Numbered from the stretch's first letter, positions 27,354 through 36,027 are shown. The stretch is 64,000 nucleotides of DNA from an uncultured Aquitalea sp. (GCF_945957525.1 NZ_CAMFLA010000007.1:158688-222687), one strand, 5' to 3'. Numbers and translations are program-made. The notes: a model not told the origin generated them from the sequence alone.

Positions 27354-27707
27354 TCAGGGCTCCCGGTGCAGGCCGACCAGATTGCCTTCGCTGTCGATGA
27401 TGCGCGCGATGTCGCCGTTGCCGTCCGGCAGCCGTGTCAGCGGCAAGGCCACCACGCCGCCGGCAGCCTCAACGCGGGAGAGCAGCTGTTCCAGCTGTTC
27501 GCCGCCGTCCAGATAAAGGCGGGTGCCGGTCTGGCCGGGCGGCAGATGGCCGGTCTGCATCACGCAGCCGCTGCTGTCCGGAAAAACGGCGATGCGGTCG
27601 TCCATGAAGTCTTCACGGCGCAGGGCGATGCCGAATACCTGTTCGTAAAAGCGCACGGCGCGGTCGAAGTCGGCGGCGGGAATCTCAAACCAGTGTACGA
27701 AAGCCAT
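27354..27707 (-). CDS. VOC-family (glyoxalase/bleomycin-resistance fold) protein
   Basis: A 117-residue vicinal oxygen chelate protein with two beta-alpha-beta-beta-beta modules: VHWFEIPAADFDRAVRFYEQVFG and the later LEQLLSRVEAAGGVV, ending in GNLVGLH. Residues His5 and the late His near the C-terminus could bind metal. The substrate is unknown. The ATG at 27707 has GGAGGAG upstream, the best ribosome binding site of the cluster, so transcription probably begins in the 184-bp gap before it. It is the first gene of the VOC-EVE-HhH-WYL group. Confidence 0.85.
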   Translation of the reverse strand: MAFVHWFEIPAADFDRAVRFYEQVFGIALRREDFMDDRIAVFPDSSGCVMQTGHLPPGQTGTRLYLDGGEQLEQLLSRVEAAGGVVALPLTRLPDGNGDIARIIDSEGNLVGLHREP

Positions 27708-27891
27708 GACGTTCTCCTCCTGTGCCTGCCGGCGTGCGTCTACGGGATCCGCCGGAGCAGGTTGTAGCGGCGAAGTTGCCGCAGACACAGCATGCGCCAC
27801 CCCTGCTGACAGCATTCGGTCAGCAGGAAACGGCGGGAGAGCATCAAGGGTGTGGGGATGAAAGCGCCTTGCCCGGCTGGGGGGCGAACCC

Positions 27892-28995
27892 TTATGGCTC
27901 CAACTGGCCGGCCAGTGCGTTCAGGACGCGGCTGCTGGTGGCTTGCGGGTGGGCGGTGATGCGCAGCAGATGGCGCGTTGCCGGGTGTTGCGGACGGTGG
28001 ATGGCGATGCCGTGCGTCAGCAGATGTCGCTGTATGGCTTCGGCCTGCATCGGGTCGGCGTAGGGCACGCTGACGAAATTGGTGTGCGAGGGCAGCGGCG
28101 TCAGGCCCAGATCGTACAGCTCGTGGCTCAGGTGATGGCGCAGGGTGAGGGTGTGGGAAATCAGCCGGCGCGAGTAGTCCGGGTCGTCCAGCACGATCTG
28201 TGCCGCCGCCTGCGCCACGCTGGAGAGCGCGAACTGCGGACGGATCTGGTCGGCCTTGGCGATCAGTTGGGCCGGTGCGATGGCGTAACCCACCCGCATG
28301 CCTGCCATGGCATAGGCCTTGGACAGGGTGCGCAGGCGCAGCGTATTGGGCAGCGGGCCCGCCGGCGGCGCGTCTTCCGCTTCGGTGCAGAAATCCACAT
28401 AAGCCTCATCCAGCAGCAGCAAGGTGTGCAGCGGCAGGGCCTCGCGCAGGGCGCGGATATCGTCCGCTTGCCAGTAGTGGCCGGTGGGATTGTCCGGGTT
28501 GGCCAGATACAGCACGGAAGCGTGCTCGACGCGGGCCACTTCGGCCAGGCGTTTGAGATCCGGCTGCAGGCGATCGCCTTGCGTCAGGTAAGGCACCTCC
28601 AGCACCCGCGCGCCCACGCCTTCGGCGAAATAGCGAAACGTGGGATAGCTGCCGCCGGTCGTCACCACGGCGTCGCCGGCATTGCAGGACAAGCGCAGGC
28701 CCAGCAGGATAAGGCTGTCGGCACCGGTGTCGAACAGCACTTCATCGGCCGACACGCCGTTAAGCGCGGCGGCGCGCTGGCGCAGCGCGTGAGCGTAGGG
28801 GTCGGGATAAAGGCGCGCCAGCTCGGCCAGGGCCTTGCCGAACTCGCCGGCCAGCGGCGATACCGGATCGGGCAGACTCTCGTTGGAACCGATGCGGGTC
28901 TTGATGCGGTGTCCGAGCGCCGCTTCCAGTTTCACGATGCCGGGAAACGGATTCACGATGGTGTGATGTTCCAGATGTCGGGCAAAACGGGTCAT
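27892..28995 (-). CDS. hisC: Histidinol-phosphate aminotransferase-like class I/II PLP enzyme
   Basis: A 367-residue aminotransferase of the HisC family. It shows GSNESL near residue 37, the PLP region YLANPDNPTGHYW, LLLDEAYVDF, the PLP lysine in LSKAYAMAGMRVG, and the C-terminal substrate-binding RITA segment. It is a monocistronic copy away from a his operon, so it may act on histidinol phosphate, on aromatic keto acids, or on other substrates. The ATG at 28995 starts MTRFARHLEHHTIVNPFPG, a natural family N-terminus. Confidence 0.85.
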   Translation of the reverse strand: MTRFARHLEHHTIVNPFPGIVKLEAALGHRIKTRIGSNESLPDPVSPLAGEFGKALAELARLYPDPYAHALRQRAAALNGVSADEVLFDTGADSLILLGLRLSCNAGDAVVTTGGSYPTFRYFAEGVGARVLEVPYLTQGDRLQPDLKRLAEVARVEHASVLYLANPDNPTGHYWQADDIRALREALPLHTLLLLDEAYVDFCTEAEDAPPAGPLPNTLRLRTLSKAYAMAGMRVGYAIAPAQLIAKADQIRPQFALSSVAQAAAQIVLDDPDYSRRLISHTLTLRHHLSHELYDLGLTPLPSHTNFVSVPYADPMQAEAIQRHLLTHGIAIHRPQHPATRHLLRITAHPQATSSRVLNALAGQLEP

Positions 28996-29111
28996 GGCGT
29001 TTCTCGTCCGCGAAAAAGGGGGGATTGTAAAAGGCCGCGACCGGCGGCCAAAGCACATCTGACGCTAAGAATATGAAGCAGGCCCGCAGGCCGGGCAAGA
29101 CGCCATTGCCG

Positions 29112-29591
29112 TCAGAGGGGTTTTTCCAGCATCAGGTGCGGCAAGCCATCCGGATGGCTGTCGCAAAAGCCCGCCGAGCGATACAGCCGCCGCGCGGTCT
29201 GATTGTCCGGGCTGACTTCCAGCGTCAGCCGCGCGCAAGCCAAGCGGCGCGCCTCTTCCTCCACCGCCGCCAGCAGACGTCGGGCAAGGCCGCGGCCACG
29301 AGCCGCCGGGCGTACCGCCAGATCGTGCAGGTTCATCACCGGCGCGGCGCGATAACTGGAAAAGCCCAACATGCACAGCGCATGGCCCAGCGGCTCGCCG
29401 TTTTCTTCGGCCAACCAGGCTAGCAAGCCCGGGTGCGTCGCCAGCGCGGCAGGCAGGGCTGCCGTCACGCTCGCGTCCAGCGGCGTGCCGCGTGCTTCTG
29501 CTGCGTATTCGGCAGTCAGGCGGGCCAGTAGCCGGCTGTCGGCCGGCTGGGAAAGGTCAAGCCGGCGAATGCCGACTGCCGCAGGGTTCAT
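29112..29591 (-). CDS. GNAT-family N-acetyltransferase
   Basis: A 159-residue GNAT protein with the standard order: N-terminal helices, substrate strand GHALCMLGFSSYRAAPVMNLHDLAV, acetyl-CoA loop RPAARGRGLARRLL, and the C-terminal NQTARRLYRSAGF motif. The ATG at 29591 overlaps the stop of the preceding lptM gene by four bases (ATGA), so the pair is coupled. The substrate is unknown. One copy of the 11-mer GTTGGCCGAAG lies within it (29405-29415). Confidence 0.87.
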   Translation of the reverse strand: MNPAAVGIRRLDLSQPADSRLLARLTAEYAAEARGTPLDASVTAALPAALATHPGLLAWLAEENGEPLGHALCMLGFSSYRAAPVMNLHDLAVRPAARGRGLARRLLAAVEEEARRLACARLTLEVSPDNQTARRLYRSAGFCDSHPDGLPHLMLEKPL

Positions 29592-29740
29592 TGGGCGGCG
29601 GAGGCTGTCGGCGCGGAGGCAGTTTTGGCCATCGGCGCGGAAGCGGCGTTCGGGGTGGGTTTGGGCAGATACAGATTGCCTTTGTAACCGCAGGCAACCA
29701 ACAACAAACCGGGCAGAGCAAGGATAAGCAGGCGGCGCAT
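29588..29740 (-). CDS. lptM: LPS-assembly lipoprotein LptM (YifL)
   Basis: A 50-residue lipoprotein gene. The signal peptide MRRLLILALPGLLLVAC places the acylated cysteine at residue 17, followed by GYKGNLYLPKP, the hallmark of LptM/YifL; the rest is an Ala/Thr/Pro-rich tail. LptM binds the LptD-LptE translocon and helps LptD form its disulfides. In many proteobacteria it lies next to cyaY in divergent orientation, exactly as here. Coupled to the GNAT gene by a four-base overlap. Confidence 0.9.
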   Translation of the reverse strand: MRRLLILALPGLLLVACGYKGNLYLPKPTPNAASAPMAKTASAPTASAAQ

Positions 29741-29806
29741 GAGGAGAATCTTGTCCGATGTGGCAAAATCCCGATACTAGCACACCGCCCACCAAGGATA
29801 GCCGCC

Positions 29807-30127
29807 ATGACCGAGAGCGAATTTCTAGATATTACCGACACCATCTTCCGCCGCATCGAAGAAGCCATCGACGACGCCGGCGTGGATGCCGACTACCTGC
29901 GCAACGGCAATGTGCTGGAAATCGAATTCGACGACGGCGACAAGATTGTCGTCAATCGTCACACCGCCAATCTGGAGCTGTGGATAGCCGCCAAGAGCGG
30001 GGGGTACCACTTTGGCTGGCGTGATGGCCAGTGGGTTGCCTCCCGCGACGGCAAGGAGTTCTTTTCCACGCTGGCGGATGCTGTGCGCGCCGCAGCCGAC
30101 GACGCCGATCTGGAACTCGATTTCTGA
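29807..30127 (+). CDS. cyaY: Frataxin homologue, iron-sulfur cluster assembly regulator
   Basis: A 106-residue frataxin-fold protein. The N-terminal acidic helix (MTESEFLDITDTIFRRIEEAIDDAG region) offers the iron-binding Asp/Glu surface, and the sheet strand GNVLEIEFDDGDKIVVNRH and the LWIAAKSGGYHFGW motif are diagnostic. It tunes cysteine desulfurase activity in Fe-S assembly. AAGGA precedes the ATG. A possible promoter (TTGTCC, 16 bases, GATACT) lies in the 66-bp gap shared with lptM. Confidence 0.95.
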   Translation: MTESEFLDITDTIFRRIEEAIDDAGVDADYLRNGNVLEIEFDDGDKIVVNRHTANLELWIAAKSGGYHFGWRDGQWVASRDGKEFFSTLADAVRAAADDADLELDF

Positions 30128-30540
30128 TGCAGGCCGCCCTGTTGGGCTTGGGCGGGCTGGCGGTGTCGGCCTTCACCTCCTCCACCATTCTGCCGGGCAA
30201 TTCCGAAGTGGTGCTGGTGGCCTTTCTCTACAAATGGCCGGACTGGCTCTGGAGCGCGCTGTTGATCGCCACCGTGGCCAATACCGGCGGCAGTGTCACC
30301 AGTCTGTGGCTGGGGCGGGTCGCGCCGCGCAAGGAGCTGTCGCCGCGCGTGCAGGGCTGGTTCAGCCGCTTCGGCCCGGCCGTGCTGGTGTTGTCATGGG
30401 TGCCGGTCATCGGCGACGCCCTGCCGCTGGCCGCCGGCTGGCTGCGTTTGCCCTGGCTCTCCAGCCTGGTCTGGCTCACCCTCGGCAAGGCCTTGCGCTA
30501 TGTGGCGCTGGCCTGGGGCACCCTGGCCGTGTTGCATTGA
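30127..30540 (+). CDS. YqaA-type membrane protein (VTT/DedA-like)
   Basis: A 137-residue membrane protein with about four helices. The first loop carries [18 protein letters not shown] and the later [21 protein letters not shown], which match YqaA proteins of the VTT (DedA-related) superfamily, whose larger members act in lipid transport. Its ATG overlaps the cyaY stop by one base (TGATG), so it is cotranscribed with cyaY. Exact function is unknown. Confidence 0.85.
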   Translation: MQAALLGLGGLAVSAFTSSTILPGNSEVVLVAFLYKWPDWLWSALLIATVANTGGSVTSLWLGRVAPRKELSPRVQGWFSRFGPAVLVLSWVPVIGDALPLAAGWLRLPWLSSLVWLTLGKALRYVALAWGTLAVLH

Positions 30541-30561
30541 TTCGCGCCGCGCCGGACAGAG

Positions 30562-30572
30562 GTTGGCCGAAG
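30562..30572 (+). repeat. Intergenic copy of the 11-mer GTTGGCCGAAG
   Basis: An exact copy in the 79-bp gap between the YqaA-type gene and rsmA, plus orientation. Confidence 0.8.
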
Positions 30573-30619
30573 GCCGCGCCGACGGTTTACAATCCGTGCA
30601 GACATACAGAAAAGCTGAC

Positions 30620-31402
30620 ATGAGCCAACATATCCCCCGCAAGCGCTTCGGCCAGAACTTCCTGCAGGACGCCTCGGTGATCGAGGGCATCGTGCATGCG
30701 GTCAATCCGCAGCCGAGCGACGTGGTCATCGAGATCGGCCCCGGCCTCGGCGCCATCACCCGCCCCTTGCTGACGCGCCTGCCGCATCTGCACGTGGCGG
30801 AGATCGACCGCGACATTATCTCCCGCCTGAAAGCCGAGTTTCCGCCGGAACGCCTCACCATTCACGAAGGCGATGCGCTGAAGTTCGATTTCGGCTCCAT
30901 CACCGACGGACCGTTCAAGATCGTCGGTAACCTGCCGTACAACATTTCCACGCCCTTGTTGTTTCACCTGGCTTCTTTCGGCCAACGGGTGGTGGACATG
31001 CACTTCATGCTGCAAAAGGAAGTGATCGACCGCATGGTGGCCGAGCCGTCCACCACTGATTACGGCCGCCTCAGCGTGATGCTGCAATACCGTTTTGAAA
31101 TGGAGCGTGTGCTGAACGTGCCGCCCGGCGCGTTCTGGCCGCCGCCGAAGGTGGATTCCGCCGTGGTGCGCATGATCCCCGCGCCCGGCCGTTGCGGCAT
31201 CGCCCGCGACGAGGCGCTGCTGGAAGACCTGGTCACCCGGGCTTTCTCCCAGCGCCGCAAAACGCTGCGCAACAACCTCAAGGGGCTGGTGGACGCCGAG
31301 GCGCTGGAAGCGCTGGGCATCGATCCCGGCCTGCGCCCGGAAAACATTCCAGTGGAAGATTACGTCCGCCTGGCTAACTTTCTGAGCGAAAACAAGGCCT
31401 GA
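30620..31402 (+). CDS. rsmA: 16S rRNA dimethyladenosine transferase
   Basis: A 260-residue methyltransferase (KsgA) that dimethylates two adjacent adenines near the 3' end of 16S rRNA late in 30S assembly. N-terminal [13 protein letters not shown] motif [11 protein letters not shown], acidic AEIDRD, and the catalytic motif IV NLPYNIS are all present; the C-terminal helical domain has [13 protein letters not shown]. The ATG at 30620 gives the family start [12 protein letters not shown]. It is expressed either with cyaY or from its own promoter. Confidence 0.96.
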   Translation: MSQHIPRKRFGQNFLQDASVIEGIVHAVNPQPSDVVIEIGPGLGAITRPLLTRLPHLHVAEIDRDIISRLKAEFPPERLTIHEGDALKFDFGSITDGPFKIVGNLPYNISTPLLFHLASFGQRVVDMHFMLQKEVIDRMVAEPSTTDYGRLSVMLQYRFEMERVLNVPPGAFWPPPKVDSAVVRMIPAPGRCGIARDEALLEDLVTRAFSQRRKTLRNNLKGLVDAEALEALGIDPGLRPENIPVEDYVRLANFLSENKA

Positions 31403-31449
31403 ACGGCCATAACTGTCGTATAAAACATCAAACGCGGCACGCGATGGTC

Positions 31450-31597
31450 AGGCAGGCTTGCCTCCGTCGCGGTCGCATTGCAGAATCGCAGCTTTTCGCC
31501 GACAGGCGAAAAATCAGGGAGAGCCGTCCGACAGAGACGGCAACCCGGCCGCAAGGCAAACGCGCCCGCAAAGCGCCGGAGCCGGGCCGACGGCCCG
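31450..31597 (+). promoter_or_regulatory. Structured leader of the glutamate/aspartate importer operon
   Basis: The 283-bp gap between rsmA and the first binding-protein gene holds four hairpins in a row. They are AGGCA/TGCCT (31450-31463), TTTTCGCC/GGCGAAAA with a GACA loop (31493-31512), GCCGTC/GACGGC (31523-31541), and CGGGCC/GGCCCG with a GAC loop (31583-31597). A TATAAA at 31419-31424 could be the -10 of a promoter, but no good -35 is seen. No T-run follows any hairpin. The leader may be regulatory RNA; this is inference. Confidence 0.45.
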
Positions 31598-31685
31598 CCG
31601 GAAGGCGAGCCGACAAAAGCAAGAAGCGCCAACCGGACCACCGGCTTGGCAGAGTCAACTACAAGGACCCCCAGGAGAAACATCT

Positions 31686-32591
31686 ATGCGTTTCAGCACC
31701 CGTCTCATTTCCGCCGCCACTCTCGCCGCCTTGATCGCCGCTCCGGCCATCGCCGCCGAACCCACCGGCACCCTGAAGAAGATCAAGGACTCCGGCGTCA
31801 TCGTGCTGGGTCACCGCGACTCCTCCATCCCCTTCTCCTACCTCGCCACCGAGCAGACCCCGATCGGCTACTCGCACGACCTGCAACTGAAAGTGGTCGA
31901 GGCAGTGAAGAAGGAACTGAAAATGCCCAACCTGCAGGTCAAGTACAACCTGGTGACCTCGCAGACCCGCATCCCGCTGGTGCAGAACGGCACTGTGGAC
32001 TTGGAGTGCGGCTCCACCACCAACAACCTGGAACGCCAGAAGCAAGTGGCTTTCTCGGTGGGCATCTTTGAAATCGGCACCCGTCTCCTGACCGCCAAGA
32101 ATTCCGGCATCAAGGACTTCGCCGATCTGAAGGGCAAGAACGTGGTCACCACCGCCGGCACCACGTCCGAGCGTCTGATCAAGGCCATGAACGTTGAAAA
32201 GCAGATGGGCATGAACGTGATTTCCGCCAAGGATCACGGCGAGTCCTTCCTGATGCTGGAATCCGGCCGCGCCGCCGCCTTCATGATGGACGATGCCCTG
32301 CTGTACGGCGAAATGGCCAAGGCCAAGAACCCGGGCAACTGGCAAGTAGTGGGCAAGCCGCAGTCCTATGAAATCTACGGCTGCATGATGCGCAAGGACG
32401 ACGCCGCCTTCAAGAAGGTGGTGGACGACGCGCTGAAGGCCACCTACAAGTCCGGCGAAATCAACAAGATTTACGCCAAGTGGTTCACCAGCCCGGTACC
32501 GCCCAAAGGCCTGAACCTGAACTTCCCGATGTCTGAAGACATGAAGACCCTGCTGGCCAAACCGACCGACAAGTCGGCCGAACAGCAGTAA
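31686..32591 (+). CDS. gltI: Glutamate/aspartate ABC transporter periplasmic binding protein (first copy)
   Basis: A 301-residue periplasmic binding protein. Signal peptide ends at AIAAE (about residue 22). The mature protein follows the GltI pattern: GTLKKIKDSGVIVLGHRDSSIPFSYL, TSQTRIPLVQNGTVDLECGSTTNN, AGTTSERL, and IYAKWFTSPVPPKGLNLNFPMS at the end. The start is ATG 31686, with AGGAG upstream. It delivers acidic amino acids to the GltJK membrane channel encoded downstream. A paralogue follows in the same operon. Confidence 0.93.
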   Translation: MRFSTRLISAATLAALIAAPAIAAEPTGTLKKIKDSGVIVLGHRDSSIPFSYLATEQTPIGYSHDLQLKVVEAVKKELKMPNLQVKYNLVTSQTRIPLVQNGTVDLECGSTTNNLERQKQVAFSVGIFEIGTRLLTAKNSGIKDFADLKGKNVVTTAGTTSERLIKAMNVEKQMGMNVISAKDHGESFLMLESGRAAAFMMDDALLYGEMAKAKNPGNWQVVGKPQSYEIYGCMMRKDDAAFKKVVDDALKATYKSGEINKIYAKWFTSPVPPKGLNLNFPMSEDMKTLLAKPTDKSAEQQ

Positions 32592-32605
32592 AACGGGAAG
32601 CGGTT

Positions 32606-32650
32606 GACGCCGACGGTTCCGGCTGTGGCCGGAATCGTCATATCGGCGTC
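32606..32650 (+). terminator. Two-tier intercistronic hairpin between the two binding-protein genes
   Basis: Outer arms GACGCCGA (32606-32613) and TCGGCGTC (32643-32650) enclose a second 10-bp stem (32614-32623 with 32628-32637, one G-T pair) around a TGTG loop. Only TGTTTG follows, so termination would be partial; it may stabilise the upstream mRNA. A smaller inverted repeat TGGCCC/GGGCCA (32786-32805) lies later in the same 298-bp gap, which otherwise shows no gene. Confidence 0.55.
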
Positions 32651-32889
32651 TGTTTGCGGGATATCAACAGAGGTAATCGGGAAACTCGGTCACACTCGAC
32701 ATGCGCCAGCCGGTCAGCATCCGCCGCCCGGCTGCGCGACGTTCGCCTGAACGCTGCTGCGAGAACGAAGGAGAAACGCCTCCCATGGCCCGGACAACAG
32801 GGCCAGCGAGGTCCGCGCATTGAAGCACGCGCACTGGCGCCCTCCCGGGGCCAGGAAAGTTCACTACAGCAGAAATTCAGGAGTTACAC

Positions 32890-33783
32890 ATGTCGTACCG
32901 TCACAGCCTGCTGACCGCAGCCGTTTTGGCCGCCGTCAGCCAGACCGTCATGTCCGCCGAACTGTCGGGCACGCTCAAGCGCATCGATCAGAACGGTGAA
33001 ATCGTGCTCGGTTTCCGTGATTCGGCCATTCCCTTTTCCTACCTTGCCAACGGCAAGGAGCCGGTAGGCTATTCCGTGGACATCAGCCGCAAGGTGGTAG
33101 AGGAAGTTCGCAAAACACTCAACAAGCCGGGCCTTCGCGTCCGCTACAACATGGTGACCGGCCAGACGCGCATCCCGCTGTTGCAGAACGGGACCATCGA
33201 TCTGGAATGCGGCGCCACCACGAATAACGCCGAACGCCAGCGGCAAGTTGACTTCTCGCTGGCGTTTTTCGAGGTGGGCACTCGCCTGATGACGCGCTCC
33301 AGCGCAGGCATCGGCGATTTTCCCGACCTGAAAGGCAAGAACGTGGTGGTGTCTGCTGGCACGACATCGGAGCGTTTGCTGCGCGCCTACAACGCCGATC
33401 GCAAGCTGGGCATGAACATCGTGGCCGCCAAGGACAACGGCGAGTCTTTCCTGATGTTGCAGACCGGCCGCGTGGCGGCGTTCATGACCGACGACGCCAT
33501 GTTGTACGGCGAGCGGGCCAAGGCCGCCAAGCCGCAGGACTGGGTGGTGACCGGCCAGCCGCAATCGCGCGAGCGCTACGGCTGCATGTTGAGAAAGGGC
33601 GATCCGGCCTTCAAGGCCGTGGTGGACCGCGCCATTGCGAACACGTTCAAGAGCGGCGAGATCAACACGATCTACCGCAAGTGGTTTGAACAACCTATAC
33701 CTCCCAAGGGGCTTAACCTGTCTTTCCCGATGTCGCCTTCCTTGAAGGCCATCATCAACAAGCCGACTGACCAGCCGGCCTGA
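32890..33783 (+). CDS. Glutamate/aspartate-type ABC transporter periplasmic binding protein (second copy)
   Basis: A 297-residue paralogue of the preceding protein, similar along its whole length (GTLKRIDQNGEIVLGFRDSAIPFSYL; TGQTRIPLLQNGTIDLECGATTNN; AGTTSERL; KGLNLSFPMS). Signal peptide cleavage is likely after VMSA (about residue 22). Ligand-pocket positions differ (FRDS for HRDS, for example), which suggests a shifted ligand preference. AGGAG stands before the ATG. Both binding proteins probably feed the single GltJKL complex. Confidence 0.9.
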   Translation: MSYRHSLLTAAVLAAVSQTVMSAELSGTLKRIDQNGEIVLGFRDSAIPFSYLANGKEPVGYSVDISRKVVEEVRKTLNKPGLRVRYNMVTGQTRIPLLQNGTIDLECGATTNNAERQRQVDFSLAFFEVGTRLMTRSSAGIGDFPDLKGKNVVVSAGTTSERLLRAYNADRKLGMNIVAAKDNGESFLMLQTGRVAAFMTDDAMLYGERAKAAKPQDWVVTGQPQSRERYGCMLRKGDPAFKAVVDRAIANTFKSGEINTIYRKWFEQPIPPKGLNLSFPMSPSLKAIINKPTDQPA

Positions 33784-33848
33784 ACGGGCCGCCGGGTCGC
33801 ATCGTTGCAAGGCGGGGCGGCAACGCCCCGTCGTGACGGGAGGAAAAC

Positions 33849-34592
33849 ATGAATTACCACTGGGACTGGGGCGTGTTCTTCAAGTCCACCGGTGTGGGCA
33901 GCGAAATCTATCTCAACTGGTTTGTCACCGGTTTGGGCTGGACCATCGCCGTCGCGCTGGCGGGCTGGATCATCGCCTTGGCGCTGGGGTCCGTACTGGG
34001 CGTGATGCGCACGCTGCCGGGCAAGGCCCTGCCCGCCATTGCCTCCGCCTATGTCGAACTGTTTCGCAATGTGCCGCTGCTGGTGCAACTTTTTGTCTGG
34101 TACTTCCTGGTGCCGGATCTGCTGCCCACGCCATTGGAGATGTGGTACAAGCAGGGTCTGAGCCCAATGCAATCGCAGTTTCTAGCCGTTGTTATCTGTT
34201 TGGGCCTTTTCACTGCAGCTCGAGTCTGCGAACAGGTTCGTACCGGCATTGAGGCCTTGCCGCGCGGTCAGCGCAACGCCGCGCTGGCCATGGGTTTCTC
34301 CACGGGCCAGACCTATCGCCATGTGTTGTTGCCGCAGGCTTTCCGCATCATCATCCCGCCGCTCACCAGCGAATTCCTGAACATTTTCAAGAATTCCTCG
34401 GTGGCGTCGCTGATCGGCCTGATGGAACTGCTGGCGCAAACCAGGCAGACCGCCGAATTTTCGGCCAACTTCTTCGAAGCTTTCACCATGGCCACCGTCA
34501 TCTACTTCGTGCTCAACATGAGCCTGATGACCTTCATGGGCTGGGTGGAAAAGCGCTTGCGCATTCCGGGCATGATGGGAGGTAGCAAATAA
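33849..34592 (+). CDS. gltJ: Amino-acid ABC transporter permease, GltJ-like
   Basis: A 247-residue inner-membrane permease of the HisM/GltJ type with about five helices. The cytoplasmic EAA loop that contacts the ATPase reads EALPRGQRNAALAMGFSTGQTYRHVLLPQAFR. The N-terminus MNYHWDWGVFF and length match GltJ. GGGAGG lies before the ATG. Its stop overlaps the next ATG by one base (TAATG). Confidence 0.94.
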   Translation: MNYHWDWGVFFKSTGVGSEIYLNWFVTGLGWTIAVALAGWIIALALGSVLGVMRTLPGKALPAIASAYVELFRNVPLLVQLFVWYFLVPDLLPTPLEMWYKQGLSPMQSQFLAVVICLGLFTAARVCEQVRTGIEALPRGQRNAALAMGFSTGQTYRHVLLPQAFRIIIPPLTSEFLNIFKNSSVASLIGLMELLAQTRQTAEFSANFFEAFTMATVIYFVLNMSLMTFMGWVEKRLRIPGMMGGSK

Positions 34593-35263
34593 TGGCGCTC
34601 GATTTCAGTCAGATCCTGCCTACCCTGCCCAGCCTGATCGACGGCATGACGCTGACGCTCAAGCTACTGGTGATGGCGGTGGCGGGCGGCGTCGGCCTCG
34701 GCACCTTGCTGGCGCTGGCGCGCCTGTCCAGCAATAACATGCTGGCGTTCGCGGCCAAATTCTACGTCAATTATTTTCGTTCTATCCCTCTGTTGCTGGT
34801 CATCTCGTGGTTTTACTTAGCAGTGCCCATACTGCTGTACTGGATCACCGGCAACCTGACTCCGGTGGGCGCGTTCACCTCTTGTTTGGTGGCCTTCGTA
34901 ATGTTCGAGGCGGCGTATTTCTCCGAAATCGTCCGCGCCGGCATCCAGGCCATTCCCAAGGGGCAGCTCAACGCCGCCTACGCGCTGGGGATGACTTACA
35001 GCCAGGCCATGCGTCTGGTGATCCTGCCGCAGGCCTTCCGCAAGATGACGCCGCTGCTGTTGCAGCAAAGCATCATCCTGTTCCAGGATACCTCGCTGGT
35101 GTACGCCGTGGGTCTGATGGACTTCCTCAACACCGCCCGCTCCAAGGGCGACATCGTTGGTCTGCCGCATGAGTTCCTGCTGTTTGCGGGCGCGGTATAC
35201 TTCGTGATCAGTTTCAGCGCGTCCCAAGTGGTGAAGCGCTTGCAGAAAAGGTTGGCCGTATGA
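34592..35263 (+). CDS. gltK: Amino-acid ABC transporter permease, GltK-like
   Basis: A 223-residue permease, partner of GltJ. The EAA loop reads QAIPKGQLNAAYALGMTYSQAMRLVILPQAFR, and LYWITGNLTPVGAF lies in the middle loop. It starts on the last base of the gltJ stop and overlaps gltL by four bases, so the three transporter subunits are made in fixed proportion. Confidence 0.94.
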   Translation: MALDFSQILPTLPSLIDGMTLTLKLLVMAVAGGVGLGTLLALARLSSNNMLAFAAKFYVNYFRSIPLLLVISWFYLAVPILLYWITGNLTPVGAFTSCLVAFVMFEAAYFSEIVRAGIQAIPKGQLNAAYALGMTYSQAMRLVILPQAFRKMTPLLLQQSIILFQDTSLVYAVGLMDFLNTARSKGDIVGLPHEFLLFAGAVYFVISFSASQVVKRLQKRLAV

Positions 35264-36003
35264 GCAAGATGATCGACATCAACAACGTCAACAAGTGGTA
35301 CGGCGAGTTCCAGGTGCTGACCGACTGCACCACCTCCGTCAGCAAGGGCGAAGTGGTGGTGGTGTGCGGTCCGTCCGGTTCCGGCAAATCCACGCTGATC
35401 AAGTGCGTCAACGCGCTTGAACCCTTCCAGAAGGGTGAGATCATTGTGGATGGCATTTCGGTGGGCGACCCGAAAACCGATCTGCCCAAACTGCGCAGCC
35501 GCGTAGGCATGGTGTTCCAGCATTTCGAGCTGTTCCCGCACTTGTCCATCACCGACAACCTGGCCATCGCCCAGATGAAAGTATTGGGTCGCGGCCGTGA
35601 AGAGGCGATGGATAAGGGGCTCAAGCTGCTGGATCGTGTGGGTCTGAAGGCCCACGCCGCCAAATTTCCCGGCCAGTTGTCAGGCGGTCAGCAGCAGCGC
35701 GTCGCCATTGCACGCGCGCTGGCCATGGACCCGATCGCCATGCTGTTCGACGAACCCACCTCCGCGCTGGACCCGGAGATGATCAATGAAGTGCTGGACG
35801 TGATGACCGAGCTGGCTCAGGAAGGCATGACCATGATGTGCGTGACTCACGAGATGGGCTTTGCTCGTCGCGTGGCCCATCGCGTCATCTTCATGGACAA
35901 GGGGCATATTGTCGAAGACTGCGCCAAGGACGAATTCTTCGGCAATATCGACGCCCGCTCCGAGCGCGCCCGCCAGTTCTTGTCCAAGATCCTGCAACAC
36001 TGA
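35260..36003 (+). CDS. gltL: Amino-acid ABC transporter ATP-binding protein, GltL-like
   Basis: A 247-residue ABC ATPase with Walker A GPSGSGKST, Q-loop VFQHFELFPHL, signature LSGGQQQRVAIARAL, Walker B MLFDEPTSALDPE and the H-loop in CVTHEMGFA. All catalytic residues are intact. It powers uptake of acidic amino acids by GltJK. It is the last gene of the operon and is followed by a strong terminator whose ascending arm begins within a GTTGGCCGAAG repeat. Confidence 0.95.
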   Translation: MSKMIDINNVNKWYGEFQVLTDCTTSVSKGEVVVVCGPSGSGKSTLIKCVNALEPFQKGEIIVDGISVGDPKTDLPKLRSRVGMVFQHFELFPHLSITDNLAIAQMKVLGRGREEAMDKGLKLLDRVGLKAHAAKFPGQLSGGQQQRVAIARALAMDPIAMLFDEPTSALDPEMINEVLDVMTELAQEGMTMMCVTHEMGFARRVAHRVIFMDKGHIVEDCAKDEFFGNIDARSERARQFLSKILQH

Positions 36004-36016
36004 TCACTGCTCGTTG

Positions 36017-36027
36017 CTTCGGCCAAC
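36017..36027 (-). repeat. Intergenic copy of the 11-mer GTTGGCCGAAG, overlapping a terminator
   Basis: An exact copy 13 bases after gltL. Its last three bases on the plus strand (AAC) form the start of the terminator stem, an arrangement also known for uptake sequences in Neisseria and Haemophilus. Confidence 0.8.

Noticed and set aside
31493..31512. TTTTCGCC-GACA-GGCGAAAA hairpin as a terminator of rsmA
   Set aside because: No T-run follows the stem on either strand, so an intrinsic terminator is unlikely; kept as part of a structured leader.
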